Positions 35,317-47,698 of a stretch of DNA of 64,000 bases are shown in pieces (the first letter of the stretch is position 1; each line of letters starts with the position of its first letter). A program made the translations under genes and the position numbers. Source of the DNA: Salvia splendens (taxonomy: Eukaryota; Streptophyta; Magnoliopsida; Lamiales; Lamiaceae); NCBI RefSeq assembly GCF_004379255.2, contig NC_056046.1, forward strand, positions 3,844,001 through 3,908,000. The letters are read 5' to 3'. The notes below the pieces were generated by a model. The model was given only the letters and a program-made list of their open reading frames with translations. It was not told the DNA's origin and searched no databases.

Positions 35317-36636
35317 TTGATCTCTCTTTCTCTCATCTAAAGAGCACTCACTTGAACGTGCCTGTTTTCTCTCTGGTTAGGTATGCATGACTCTCTCCCA
35401 CTCTCCATTAATTTATAATGTGAATGAATCTTTGCTTGCAATCTTGTAGAGTTTTTTTTGGTGTGGGAGTGATTTTAGTGATGATTCGATCCAGATGGTT
35501 GACTGTGACAAACAATTTTAATACCATGTATAGCATATAATGTTTCAAAAGTAGATTGAGTAGATCAGACATATTTGGTTTGTTGCCAACAAAATCTGTT
35601 ATTTTTATTCCATTTCTTGTGCATTTTGAGTAGCCTTTTTTTCCCACTTATGTTAGTTGAAATTGAAATTGAGATATGTAATAAAATTTGTATCACTAAA
35701 TTTTATATTAGGACTATCAACCTTATTGTACACATCATGTTTAAAAACTGAGAAAAAAAAATAGTGGACCTTGTTATCAAAAATGAAAAAAGACTAATTT
35801 TGGTGGACAGACTAAAATGGATAAACAAGGCTATTGGTAGTGAATGGAATGAGTATACTTTATTTTTCTGCGGGTATCCCTGCTCGTAAGTTGAATGTTA
35901 ATACGAGCAGACTGCAATCTGCTCGGACTGACATTAGCTAGGAAGCGACTCAAGCATCATCAATCATGCCGAATTCAGTTCGACCAAAGCATCAATTACT
36001 ACTACATAAACACATGTGCAGACCAGAAAATTCAAAGTTAAGTGTACAACTCTGAGTTCATGTCCAGAAAAACAGTCGAATCATAATTTCATAAATCACA
36101 CTACATTAAGAAAAATGCAGCCAACATATGTTCAAGCTAAATCAAACTACAAACTGAAAGAAACAATGGCTGCAAGAGGTAAATGATTTTGATCATTGAG
36201 AATGTTATCAAACGGTATGCACATACAGACAACATACGAATAAACAAAGATGCGTACCTCTCGTTTACTCTTATATATATAGCGTACTAGTGTTTAAATG
36301 AAAGCAAAATGGTACCAGGATAATGCAATGCACGACAAGAGAAGTTCCGTACGCATCCCCTTCTTGCCACGACATCCCGTTGCTGATACAGAGACTGCAA
36401 GGACCTCAAAACTACAAGTTATCATCAAGATCAAGAATCGAGGGTCATGACAACGTGTACTATCATAAAAAGAACGGTCCCATTCTCTATTTCTTCGTGA
36501 TGAATACTAATTAGAACTTAAATTTGAGCTCTGAGTAATTTTTTCCTCCTAACTGAAATATAATATGTATCCCATCTTGCCATCTACTTTTCATGACACC
36601 ATAAACAAAATGGCCATCGAGAAGATTTGCTTTTTG
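35317..36636. other. Spacer downstream of the miRNA-like locus
   Basis: Probably includes 3' UTR of the minus-strand glycosyltransferase near 36500-36636. No other gene seen. A stretch at 36150-36330 weakly resembles 23960-24180. Confidence 0.35.
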
Positions 36637-39105
36637 CTATTTGCACTGCCTTGGTCGGAAATTATTATCCGACAAGAGGAAACTAGTAAGCTTTTCCAAT
36701 CTCTGTGCACCGGATGTTGGTCTCAGAACTGTGACATTACCCACAACAGAACAAGGGTCCGTCCCGTTTTCGCCACTACCTGCACACCAGCCACCAGGGA
36801 CAAGCATGTCTTTGCCCCGGAGCAAAAGTTCAGAGTCAATCCTGTCCAGAACCGGGTCGTCATGATGGAACTTCCTAGCAAATGGAGCGTTACTATCGAT
36901 CATTCTTTGCATGTCATCGACAGTTAGGTAGTGTGGGTGCTGCTTGGGAGGGTTGTCCCAAGATATGAAGTGAAGGTCGCTGTTCACGGTTGTATTTTTG
37001 AATTGGGGCGCATTACAAACGACAGTGTGGAAGTAGCCTTCTGGTGAAGATATGAAGTTTGCGTAGTACATGAGGACCGTTCGGGGTAAGTTATCCCATC
37101 CCCATATGCAGTAGTCGATGAAAGGTCGAGAGAGTGCCATCCAAGCAGAGCCTGTAAGAAAAAAACTTCAGTCCTATACAAGAATCATTTGGAAATGAAA
37201 ACATTTAAATTACAGGAAAAATCAAGATCCAGCAATGTGCCATGCTCAAATTCAATCTTATAATAACCCAATGTGTTCATTGAAATCATATTTACAGATG
37301 AATGTAGGCTGCTGATGACTAATATCTGTCAAAAATTATATGAATACTTCATTCCAATTAGTTCGCTCCATTCTTATAACCGCGGGTCTAAGAAGGCCCA
37401 GCGTGGGAATTTATGTTTAGGGGAATTTGGAGAAAACCTGTAAATCAACCTCACATTACTTCACCTCTCCAGGTACACCCCTCGTCTTTAAATTATATCA
37501 AAGCCATTCATCATAAAACTCTGAGAAGTAGCTTAAAACTTGTGCCCAACATAATGGATGACAATAGCAAGCAAGGAAAGTATGAATAAAAACAGATACA
37601 AATTAATTGTACCTTGCTGAACTCATGCTAGATATTACTTACAGAGGTCGGTCGATCCAAATTTAATTGGTAATGCAATTTGAGTAAGAGATCACTTAAG
37701 ATAGTAACATTCAAAACTCAGTTACAATTTCCATATCCATATAATATTTCCTTAGTGTAATGGGCATGGAAGTAAAACATAACCTGCATCAAACTGGGAA
37801 TTCAAGAAAACTGCATTTTTGGAAAGAATACTAATTCAGGCTCTTTACTTAAAGAAATACATAGCAAAACCAGAAAATGAATATCAACAGTGATCTCAAA
37901 AATCATAAATACTCAGAATCCCAACACAGAAAGATGCCTAACCTCTATATTTGGGTTTTCATGAAAAAGTAAATACACATGGCAAGACAAAAAGGTGAAG
38001 CATCTTCACCAGATCCCAAAACAAGCAAAACTTGCACACACAAAGAACAATTCAAGGACAAAATCACATAATAAAAATTAGGATTGAATGATTGCAACAC
38101 ACCTGTAAAGAGCTTGAAAGCAGTAGGCACACTTCTCCTCTGTGTGATCCAAAACACATCAGTCTTCTTTGTCATATAAAGCCCAGGATCAATGATCACA
38201 GGCTTCGCCCTCTGAAACCTAAATCCAACCAGAATTGTCAATAACCAACACGAAAACGAAACAAATAGATCGCGTTAGGAAGGCCACTCACTCTTTCCAG
38301 CCAATGTTACTTGTGTGATCAATGAAATTGAGATCCCTTGGCAAGAACGAAAACGTATGCAGCAGATCTAATCAACAAAACACCAGAAACAATTAAACTC
38401 CAAAACTAGCCTAATACATCCAAATTAAGCACAGTAACAGCATCTCAGCTACGGAGATTCCAACTTTATCAAACAACAAAACCTAATTAAACAAAAATCA
38501 TTACCATCCTGAGTAACCAGTGGATAATCCGAGGCACTGAGATTGATAAACCAGTCCCACTCCCCACCCTTCCTCAGCAAAATCGCAGCCGCGTGCAGCG
38601 TGTTCGCCACCATCGTCGGCCCGCGGTAAGTCACCAAATTAGCCTTGGTAATCATCCGCACATTCCCAAATCTGTTGAAAATCGGGTGCGCAGAGACGTG
38701 ATTGAGCAGATCAAGCCTCTCGTCAGCGGAGCTCTCGCCGTCGAGGTGCACCACATACTGATTCGTCGGGTGGTACAGCGCCTCGAGCGTCCGGCGCAGC
38801 ATCGCGCCGTCGCCGGCGGAGCCGGAGATCAAGTAGGCGAAGCGCGGCGGCGGGGGAGGGAGGTCGGGGACGGGGAGGGGCTTGAGGCGCGACTCGACGA
38901 AGATGGAGGCGGCGGAGGAAGAGGAGGAGGCGGAGGAGTAGTAGCGGCGGAGGGGGAAGAAGGGGAGGCCGTCGGGGGAGGCGAGGGTGGTGAGGAAGAG
39001 GAGGAAGAGGAGGAAGAGGGAGCCGATGGCGAGGGGGAAGATCCATTTGCGCTCCATTTTGTGGGGGTGTTTGAGCTGGAGGTAGTATTTCTTGAGCTTC
39101 TTCAT
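36637..39105 (-). CDS. Beta-glucuronosyltransferase, GT14 family (GLCAT14A/B-like)
   Basis: Four exons (38505-39105, 38292-38367, 38103-38218, 36637-37151) give 435 residues, the normal size. It is a type II membrane protein: a short basic cytoplasmic tail (MKKLKKYYLQLKHPHKMERK), a membrane anchor at about 21-41 and a Pro/Ser-rich stem. The GT14 domain begins at PPRFAYLISGSAGDG, with YVVHLD, RGPTMVANTLHAA, WDWFINLSASDYPLVTQD, KKTDVFWITQRRSVPTAFKL and NSDLHFISWDNPPKQHPH. In Arabidopsis GLCAT14A-C add glucuronic acid to beta-1,6/1,3-galactan of arabinogalactan proteins in the Golgi; the acidic sugar binds calcium at the cell surface. From memory it corresponds to At5g39990/At5g15050. Its AGP substrates are also hydroxylated by enzymes such as the P4H at 2.9-5.4 kb, but that is pathway overlap, not a gene cluster. 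Confidence 0.93.
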
Positions 39106-41617
39106 CTTCTTCTTCTACTGCTTCATCTTCTTCTTCTTCTTCCCATCAATTTGGGGGATGGGAAGTGTGGAGCAGATATTGGGGGGGGGGAGGGGGTTAG
39201 TGTTGGGGGAGATTGAGATTTTGAGTTGGGTGGAAGGTGGGAGGTTTGCTGTTGTGATGCTGCTTCATTTTGGTTCAACCTCCTTCACCTTTTTTTTATT
39301 TAAATATAATTAGAGATGTTTTGGAATCAAGATTAGTCGTCACCATATGTTAATGGCTATTTATTACTACACCGTCCGTAGTAATTGTCTCATATATTCT
39401 TATCCATTTGAATTAACTATCCTATTTACTTTTTTACAAATTTTAGTAAATAGATCCATATTCATTAAGGATGAAACATTGGTGGACAAACAACCTTTAT
39501 TTGTCCACAGCAAAAAAAAAGTATTTTTAGACATTTTTTTTATTTTAATTGATTGTATATTTTAATTCAACTATAATTAAAATTATCGGACTGAAAATAA
39601 TTAAAAATAACTACTAAATAAAAATAAAAATATTAAACTAAATAAATAAAATAATTAGTAAATTGATCTATATTCATTAAGTCTTCACTCATATTCTATA
39701 ATAAGAATATTATTCTATTCATTTTTTCATTTCTTTAGTCAAAAGACTCAAAAGAAGACAATTAATCAGGTATGAAGAAAGTAATTCTTTATATTTAAAG
39801 ATAGATTAGTTTTTATAGCTATTGAATTATGCAACTAAATACAAGCATATACTAAAATATAATTAGGGTCAGCATTGGGATTTCGGATCGGATTTTGTCC
39901 AATCAGATTCGAAAATCCGAAACTGCATAAAAATTTATTAAAAAATTCAAAAGTCGAATATAAAAACACTGAAAATTTGAAAATCTAATTACCGAATACC
40001 ATTAGAATAGTCCAACACAAAAGTTTTGTATTTGTTGAGTTTATAGTTATAATATATTATTATATATACTACTACTATTTTTTAGATTACTTCGGATTAT
40101 AAAATATCTGATTTGATCATTTGAACATTTAATCAAATTTTAAATTTCGATTTCTTCTGATTGAATATTCGGTTTGTAGTAGATATTTTGCTCACACTAC
40201 TATTAATTGAAAGTTGATTGTACACTAAAAAGGGTATATATAAATTATTTGATCATATATGAAAAGGAATCTAAAATAAGCTGATTGTACATTAAGAAGG
40301 GTAAAAGTAAAATATTTGATCACTATAAGAAAACGAATCTAAAATTTGTTTACATTTATTCGACATTAGTGATTTTAACGAATCTAAAATTTGTTTACAT
40401 TTATTTGACATTAGTGATTTTTCAGAGCTGCGATCTCTATATGTGAGTTGTGACTGTCAGAAATTAATAATTTAGGCTGAGTTTTGTAGTCTTTTGAAAT
40501 GTATAAATAATTAAATTCTAATGCTTATCTTATTGTTTGGTTGGTACGTACCAACTACACTCTCTCTATTAAATGCCTATCTGTTTTTTGGGTTTATCTT
40601 GTAAAGAAAAATTGGGTTCACTACATATATGTGACACAAGATTCAGTTAGTAATTTTTTGTATTTTAAAGAGAATGAATTACATTCTAGAAGGTAATATC
40701 CCTTACATTGCAATAGAGTTATGTGAATGAGCTAAATTAAGATTAGTATTATTTAAATATCAAAATAAAAATTCATCAGTCTCAATAGTACTTACTACGT
40801 GTTCTGTTATTTTGGAGTGTCCTATTAATTTTTGAATATTTTCTTTTATACTCTTTTCTTAATTTTGAACACCTGAACATAAAAAAAAAAACAAAAACGT
40901 TAATTCACTATATTCGGATCAATCTTATGGGTCTTTGACTATTAACAGATTGATCCTATCGAAATGGGAGTTATTAAATTTAACTAAATTAGGGTCATGC
41001 GAATTGAATTTTTTTCAGTTTATATATTTTCAATTTTGTCTCTCTCAAATTAAATTAAGATTCCGAAATAGGTGTATTCAACTTTAGAGCATAAATATTG
41101 TCATATTAATACTATCAAATAATAGAATAGCATTATCTAATTATAGGTTTTAAATAATTGAATCACAGTCGCATGTTCATTATTAATAACACATATCCAC
41201 ACCCACATCCATGGCTAGTGGCTACTTCCTTTTAGCAAATTGTTTTCAAGAGGATAAATTTATAAGACCAATTAATTAAAGTAATACAATGACATATTGT
41301 GGTTTTTGGAAACTTCATTTAAAGTATACGTAATTGGAAGTAAAATTACTCAAACCCTCACACAATATAGTCTATAGTATATAGATCATAAAATTGACTT
41401 TCAATAGTACTATAATATATGATAGTTACATAAAATACTATGTCTTTCAATGTATAGTATGATAGTTTCGAATTTCATAAGTTCTATGTAATTGATGCAT
41501 TACAAATGAAAATTAATAGTACCATATACTATAATGTTTATTTTAAATGGTTACTTGTCATTATAATGCTAATTCTCGACGTATTATAAACTACAACTGC
41601 CGTCAATTTATGGGAAA
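39106..41617. other. Promoter region of the glycosyltransferase and AT-rich spacer
   Basis: A G-run (GGGGGGGGGG near 39180-39190) and CTT repeats lie in the leader. A decayed hAT-like remnant at about 39868-40200 (GGGTCAGCATTGGGATTTCGG to TTTTGCTCACACTAC) and tandem duplications at about 40212-40426 (AACGAATCTAAAATTTG unit twice, 46-bp period; and a roughly 70-bp pair before it) were noted. No coding gene. Confidence 0.4.
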
Positions 41618-42237
41618 TGTTGAATCGTGCTTGGTCAAACGACTTTGACTAATAATAAATGTTACAAGACATTTAATTTTGTGAAATTAAATGCAATGCG
41701 ACGAGCTACGTTCTGAGTAGATGACCGTAGTATATTCATTTTCTCAAATCCGATTCCCGGTGAGTGAGAAATAATATATTAAAGTTGGTCACAATAAAGC
41801 CAAATTTGATGAAGTAATTTACTAAGATGAATTATTATGTGTAATAAATATCGTGAAACAAGACGGGTGACAGAGCCCAAACGCGCGCGCCGCCGCCCGC
41901 CCGCGAGCCGTGAGTCGTGCACCGTGCGCCGGGTGTCGGGTGTCGTGTGTCTTGTGTAGCATGTCCAGGTGTGTCGTGTCTCTTCAGCTCCCAATGGCTA
42001 GTGCACCAGTCAATAACCCCCGGCGGTTACAGCCAAGCCATCATGACACACATAATGATTGTTGACTCAATCAATGCCCCAGAGGGTGGACTTTGCCTAT
42101 AAATAGGCATGCATCCATTGCATTCCATACAGAACATACACAAGCATTCTTGCATACACGCTCTCTCCCTCTCTGCATAATCTTCCCGTCGAAGCTCTGC
42201 CCCCGCCTTACTCCCGTTCGTCAGAGCTCTGCTGCTA
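41618..42237 (+). mobile_element. LTR-like sequence, truncated at its right end
   Basis: The stretch starts TGTTGAATCGTGCTTGGTCA, like a copia LTR. It has a GC-rich core near 41880-41945, a TATA box CTATAAATAGGC (about 42098-42109) and a leader-like pyrimidine-rich segment afterwards. At about 42238 it passes into inverted LINE sequence. No second LTR, internal retrotransposon domain or 5-bp duplication was found, so this is a fragment and its class is tentative. Confidence 0.4.
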
Positions 42238-43130
42238 GCGGCCTCCCGGTGGCAAATCTGACAAGTGGCGTCCAAATTCTCTAAAAAATGAAGGCCATCC
42301 CGTGTAGAAAGGCGTCCTCAAATTGCGAGCCAAGTAATGAACGAGTACTTAGGAGGGACAAAGTCCTTCCAAACATACTTACCCAATAAACGTCTCTCAC
42401 CTCTCGGCCTAAACCAGTCATAAGCCTCATGAACGAACCCCTTTTCCCGCAAACCATGTGCTCAATCAGTGGATCATCTTTTCTTCAAGTGCTCGAAGAC
42501 TTGGGCAGTTTGGGGGAAGATCATGCTTTGGCTTGGCATAGCGAGGAGATCAACGACGATTAGGAGTGTCATCAAATGGGCAGGACGACAGATTCGCGGT
42601 TCACAGATTGTCCAGATGGCGAAAAGGATTGCACTCATGGCTACAGTGGCGATCATTTGGAGGACCCGGAACAAGATTATCTTTGATGGGAAAACTTGGG
42701 ACGCAACTAGGGTCATCTTTGAGATCAAAGAAGCTACCTATAGCATCTTGTACTCACACTTTCCACATGAGCAGGTTCATCTCCACCTTCCAGACAGATG
42801 ATGGAATTCACAGGTTTTGGATGTTTTGGTTTTCGACGCACTTTGAGTCACTCATCAGGGTACTCTTTTTCCCCTTGGGGAGTTTTATCACATGGGTTTT
42901 TTTTGCAAGGGGTTTTAATGAGGCCCGCCCACTCTGGGTTTAGATGGGTGACTTGAACTGTGATCGCCCTTTTGGGGGGCTTGCCCCGTGTTGTTTGTTT
43001 ATTGGTCTTTACCATGTTGCTTTGTATTAGCCAACTTGTGGCTATATCTCTTGTAATTCCTCGGATATGCCCAAGTATATGATGTAAATGTTTGGTTTTG
43101 GTTCTATTTGATTTATTTACTAAAAAAAAC
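42238..43130 (+). mobile_element. 3' LINE fragment with inverted 5' part
   Basis: From about 42453 the plus strand encodes the end of a LINE reverse transcriptase (zf-RVT region): DHLFFKCSKTWAVWGKIM, then RIALMATVAIIWRTRNKIIF. From 42238 to about 42452 the minus strand encodes the piece that should come just before it: KYVWKDFVPPKYSFITWLA, then TRDGLHFLENLDATCQICHR. An untranslated 3' part and a short A-rich tail (CTAAAAAAAAC, about 43120-43130) follow. The arrangement equals a twin-primed insertion. The minus-strand part has an in-frame stop, so the copy is dead. Confidence 0.78.
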
Positions 43131-43639
43131 TAAATACTCCATGTCTTATAGCCAAAAATGTTTCTTACCAAAATTCGAATTTTTTCATGGTCAATACGTG
43201 TACTAAGTTCAAAAAATTAGGCAATTTTGATAGTTGCATCTCACGGTATTTGCATAATTTATGCCATAACGTAAGATTCTATTATTTCGCAAAGTTAATT
43301 TAATTTCCACCAACTAAATTCTAAGTCAATGCCTTATTAATTACCGGTCACAACACGTTAGACCGACCATGATAATTCTCATTTGTTTCTAAAGAATAGT
43401 TCTTTCATATATAAGTACTTTACATTTCAGAAGCTCTGAAAAATGGGCAAAGAAATGTATCACGAATTTCCTCTTGGAAAAATTGAGATACAAACTTACC
43501 GAGCGAAAAATTACACAGAAAATAAAGGAAAATTACATGAAAAATTACTGAACAAATTACACGGAAAACTTGTAGAAAGTGGTAAGCCGAGTCGAGGAGT
43601 CCTCTTTCCGCAAGACGAGATACGCCCCAGTAGTGCCTC

Positions 43640-43873
43640 TCGGTTTGACATGTCGTCCCAGATAGTTTATCCCATTTTTCTATTTCGGTTTTGTCCCATT
43701 TTAGGTAGTGAATCTCACGTTCCATCAACTCATTCATACTCATATTTTATTATAAAACTAATATATATAAAAGTAGGACGCACGTTCCACCAACTTTTTC
43801 AACTCACTTTTCATTACATTTATTAAAACACTTGTCCGGTCAAAGTGAGACAAAGTATCTGTGACGGAGGGAG
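43640..43873. mobile_element. Stowaway-like MITE, left end truncated
   Basis: The right end is GACAAAGTATCTGTGACGGAGGGAG and the body (GTAGTGAATCTCACGTTCCA) matches the MITE at 44174-44429. The left CTCCCTCCG tip is missing; it starts in GTCCCAGATAGTTTATCCC. Confidence 0.65.
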
Positions 43874-43917
43874 TAATTGACTATTTTAATACTCTACTAG
43901 TCTGTCGCTAAAAAGTA

Positions 43918-44085
43918 CTCCATCCGTCCCACTTTAGCAGTCCCATTGAGTTTTGCGCGAGTTTTAAGAATTGTAAAGAAAAAATCAGTGAAAAAAGATA
44001 GTGGGATGTGGAATCCATTTTTAATTGAGACTCCTAATGCGAGACGGACTAAACTAACTAGACTGTTAAAGTGGGACGAAGGGAG
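43918..44085. mobile_element. Stowaway-like MITE
   Basis: CTCCATCCGTCCCACTTTAG at the left and TTAAAGTGGGACGAAGGGAG at the right are inverted copies, flanked by TA on both sides (43916-43917, 44086-44087). 168 bp. Confidence 0.82.
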
Positions 44086-44173
44086 TAGTACATATACTTT
44101 CTAATTTTGGAATATTTAAAAAGTACATTTTCTCTATACTTCATTTTATTACAACTTATACCATTAAAATATA

Positions 44174-44429
44174 CTCCCTCCGTCCCAGATAATTTGTCTC
44201 GCTTTTCCATAGTTTGTCCCACATAATTTACCCCATTTCACTTTTTACCATTTTTGGTAGTGGACCTCATATTCCACTAATTCATTCGTACTCGCATTTT
44301 ATTATAAAACTAAGTATATAAAAGTAGGACCAACATTCCACTAACTTTTTCAACCCATTTTTTTATTACATTTCTTAAAATCCGTGTCCGATCAAAGTGA
44401 GACGAATTATCCGGGACGGAGGGAGGGAG
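44174..44429. mobile_element. Stowaway-like MITE
   Basis: CTCCCTCCGTCCCAGATAAT at the left and ATTATCCGGGACGGAGGGAG at the right, with an additional GGAG at the tip, flanked by TA (44172-44173 and 44430-44431). Confidence 0.82.
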
Positions 44430-44431
44430 TA

Positions 44432-45620
44432 TGTACTACTAATAACATGGAGCTCACTTTTTTCTTTTTCAATTTACAGCACTAATTTATTTAAATTTTT
44501 GGTTACGCTGCTTTGTTTGGTGTGCCTATCAGCCTATGTGAGAATTAAAAGAGAAACGATTATTGCTGGAGAGAAAAAAATCTTCTGAAAATAGGAATTG
44601 AAAATTTGAAATACTCTCAGAAATAATTCTAAAAAGATGTAATAATTCTAAAAAGATGTAAAATAGATAATATGAATATCCACCTCGGAGTAGGATCCTC
44701 TGCAGTGGAGGAAATGCACACCATGGTGCTATGGCATAAAACGACGCCGCATTGCCTTTTGTTTACTTGGCTAATTACTAAAACTTAATTTAGTTAATAG
44801 ATGCAGCTTCATTATCATATGGAGGAATTAATTATTAATTTACAACTTTGGTTTCTTTGGCTAATTATTAACACTGGATTTTTTTATTCCCTTTATTTTC
44901 TCACTCTTAATAAATTATGAGAATCATACCGTAACTATTTTTGTTAAACATTTAATTTATTTTTTCCATTATACTTTAGCCAACAATCAAGTTTGTCAAA
45001 TAATAAATGTTTAATAGGTTCCGAAGAGTAAAATAAAAACATACTAATATTGTTCTTTTAATTTATTAAATTTTTAATTCAATATCTACTTTGTGAAATC
45101 TTTTCAAATAAAAAACTCTTGAGAGATTTTATGACATACTCCCTTCGTTCCAACTAAAACGAGTCAAAAATTTTAGGTACAAAGATTAAAAAATTGTATT
45201 GAAAAGTAGGAGAAGAATAAAGTAGGAAATATAAGGAGAGAGTAAAGTAGGTGACGGAATAAAGTACGAAGGACTGAATGTTTGTTTTTTGTTAAAAAAG
45301 AAAATGACTCAACTTAGTTAAGACATTCTAAAAAAGAGTACGACTCAAATTAGTTGATATATATATTATTAAGCTTCCACTTCTCTATTACAAAAAAATA
45401 GTATTGTAAAATGAATAATTGATTACCAAGTACTAGGACTACCTAAAGTACTCGCTCCGTCCACCAATAGGAATCACATTTTTCTATTTTAGTCCGTCCA
45501 CGAATAAGAGACTCGGTTAACATTTATCATAAATGGTAATAAGGTCTCACATTCAAATAACTCATTCAACTCACATTTAATTTAAAACTCACATTTCATT
45601 TAAAATTAATATATACAAGT
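44432..45620. other. Spacer with two MITE remnants, upstream of the PPR gene
   Basis: Incomplete Stowaway-like ends occur at about 45138 (ACTCCCTTCGTTCCAACTAA) and 45450 (ACTCGCTCCGTCCACCAATA). Neither has a clear partner end. The second lies only about 170 bases before the open frame of the PPR gene and so sits in its promoter or leader. Confidence 0.45.
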
Positions 45621-45622
45621 AA

Positions 45623-47698
45623 CATTCCAACTTTATTTTCAAACTCAATTTTCTTATTATCTCTTATCATTTCCACCCACTAACATTTCCCGCTCATCCT
45701 CCGCCTCCACAACCCCGCCGCGCCGCCACCATCCTCCTCCCCTCCCACCATGTCAACAAACACCACCCCCACTTCCCAATCCTCGCATCCCCCTCCTCCT
45801 CCGCCAACCACACCAGGCGCCCCGCCGCCGCCGCCCCTCACCGGCCACGCCACAGCCCCGCCTTCCTCGACCACAGCGTGGACATGGAAGACCTCCTCCC
45901 CTCCATCCACAGCACCTCCGACGACCGCCTGCTCTTCGCCCTAATGTCCCCTTACAAGAACCGCCCCCTCTCCATCCGCTTCCTCGTCTCCCTCCTCTCC
46001 CGCGAGCCCGACTGGCGCCGCTCCCTCGCCCTCCTCGACTGGATGCACGACGAGGCCAGCTACACCCCCTCCGTCTTCGCCTACAACGTCGCCCTCCGCA
46101 ACGTCCTCCGCGCCAAGCAGTGGGAGGTCGCCCACGGCCTGTTCGACGAAATGCGCCACAGAGCCCTCTCCCCCGATAGGTACACTTATTCCACCCTCAT
46201 CACTCAATTCGGCAAGGAGGGCCTCTTCAACGACGCATTATCCTGGCTTCAGAAGATGGAGCACGATCGAATCACAGGGGACTTGTCCTTGTACCTCAAT
46301 TTGATTGAGTTGTCTCGTATGCTCTGTGATTACTCCAAGGCGATTGCAATTTTTTCTAGGTTGAAGAAGTCAGGCATCACTCCTGATCTTGTTGCGTATA
46401 ATTCAATGATCAATGTGTATGGAAATGAAAGGCGAAGCTTTTCCGTGAGGCGAGGTCTTTGATCGATGAAATGAAAGATGCGGAGGTGATGCCGGATACA
46501 GTGAGTTACTCGACGCTCTTAACAATGTACGTTGAGAATCACAAGTTTCTCGACGCTCTGTCTCTGTTCTCTGAGATGAGGGAGACGAATTGCTCGCTTG
46601 ATCTCACGTCGTGTAACATAATGATCGAAGTCTATGGGCAGCTTGACATGGCGAAGGAGGCGGATATGCTGTTCTGGAGCATGAGGAAGCTCGGGATTGA
46701 GCTGAATGTGGTTAGCTACAATACTCTCTTGAGAGTGTATGGCGATGCCAAGCTTTTTGGTGAGGCGATACATTTGTTTAGGTTGATGCAGAGGAAGAGC
46801 ATTGATCAGAACGTTGTGACATACAATACTATGATAACGATATATGGAAAAACAATGGAGCATGGAAAGGCTAATAATCTGATTCAAGAGATGCAGAGCA
46901 GAGGGATTGAGCCGAACACCATAACTTATTCGACCATAATCTCGATTTGGGGGAAGGCAGGGAAGCTAGACCGTGCTGCTATGCTGTTTCAGAAGCTCTG
47001 TAGCTCTGGCATCGTGGTTGATCAGGTTTTATACCAGACTATGATTGTGGCATATGAGAGGGCCGGTTTGGTCGGCCACGCTAAGCGCCTTCTCCACGAG
47101 CTGAGGCACCCAAGCAACATCCCTAGAGAGACCGCCATTCTCATCCTGGCTGGAGCCGGGCGGGTCGAGGAGGCCACTTGGGTGTTCAGGCAGGCAGCCG
47201 AGGCAGGGGAGATCAAGGATATAGCGGTGTTTGAGCGGATGATGAGCCTGTTCTCGAAATACAAGAAAGCGGATGATGAGCCTGTTCTCGAAATACAAGG
47301 AGTATGGGAATGTGGTTGAGGTGTTTGAGAGGATGAGGGAAGTTGGCTACTTCCCGGATTCCACTATGATAGCACTCGTGCTGAACGCGTATGGGAAGAT
47401 GCAGGAGGTGGAGAGGGCGGAGGAGGTGTACGCAGAGATGCAGGAGGAGGGGTGCGTGTTCTCGGGTGAGGTGCATTTTCAGATGATGAGCCTGTACGGG
47501 GCGGGGAGGGAGTTCGGGAAGGTGGAGGCGTTGTTCGAGTGGCTGCTGGAGGATCCCAATGTTAACAAGAAGGACCTGCATCTTTGTGTTGCTTCCATTT
47601 ATGACAGAGCGAATAGGTTGAACGATGCTGCTAGGATTATGAACCAGATGAGTGATAGGGGGATTGATTGTGTAGTGAGCTCTTGGAGGTGTTTGTAG
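45623..47698 (+). pseudogene. Chloroplast-type P-class PPR protein, broken by two frameshifts
   Basis: The protein matches, from memory, Arabidopsis At5g39980: PAFLDHSVDMEDLL, then repeats such as PDRYTYSTLITQFGKEG, VVSYNTLLRVYGDAKLFGEA and NTITYSTIISIWGKAGKLDR, ending near 47698. Lesion 1: at 46421-46432 (GGAAATGAAAGG) the frame shifts and a TGA follows at 46459. Lesion 2: a 34-bp tandem duplication (47234-47267 and 47268-47301) shifts the frame again. The homologous N-terminal frame is open from 45623 but has no in-frame ATG before 45878. The three open pieces are 45878-46462, 46459-47319 and 47273-47698. Assembly error, or a redundant copy in a polyploid, are both possible. Confidence 0.82.

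Noticed and set aside
23960..36330. Similarity between 23960-24180 and 36150-36330
   Set aside because: Only short matches (for example AATGTTATCAAA) without clear boundaries; cannot be separated from chance in AT-rich DNA.
38593..39216. Long plus-strand frame overlapping glycosyltransferase exon 1
   Set aside because: Glu/Gly-rich antisense shadow of a GC-rich exon that codes the conserved GT14 protein on the other strand.
42263..42263. LTR end (...GACA) followed by a primer-binding site AGTGGCG
   Set aside because: The same bases are part of the inverted LINE coding region (DATCQICH on the minus strand), so the LTR-like sequence must end before about 42238.
45750..45944. Pro/Thr-rich frame starting with ATG near the PPR gene
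   Set aside because: Out of frame with the conserved PPR N-terminus; composition reflects C-rich DNA.
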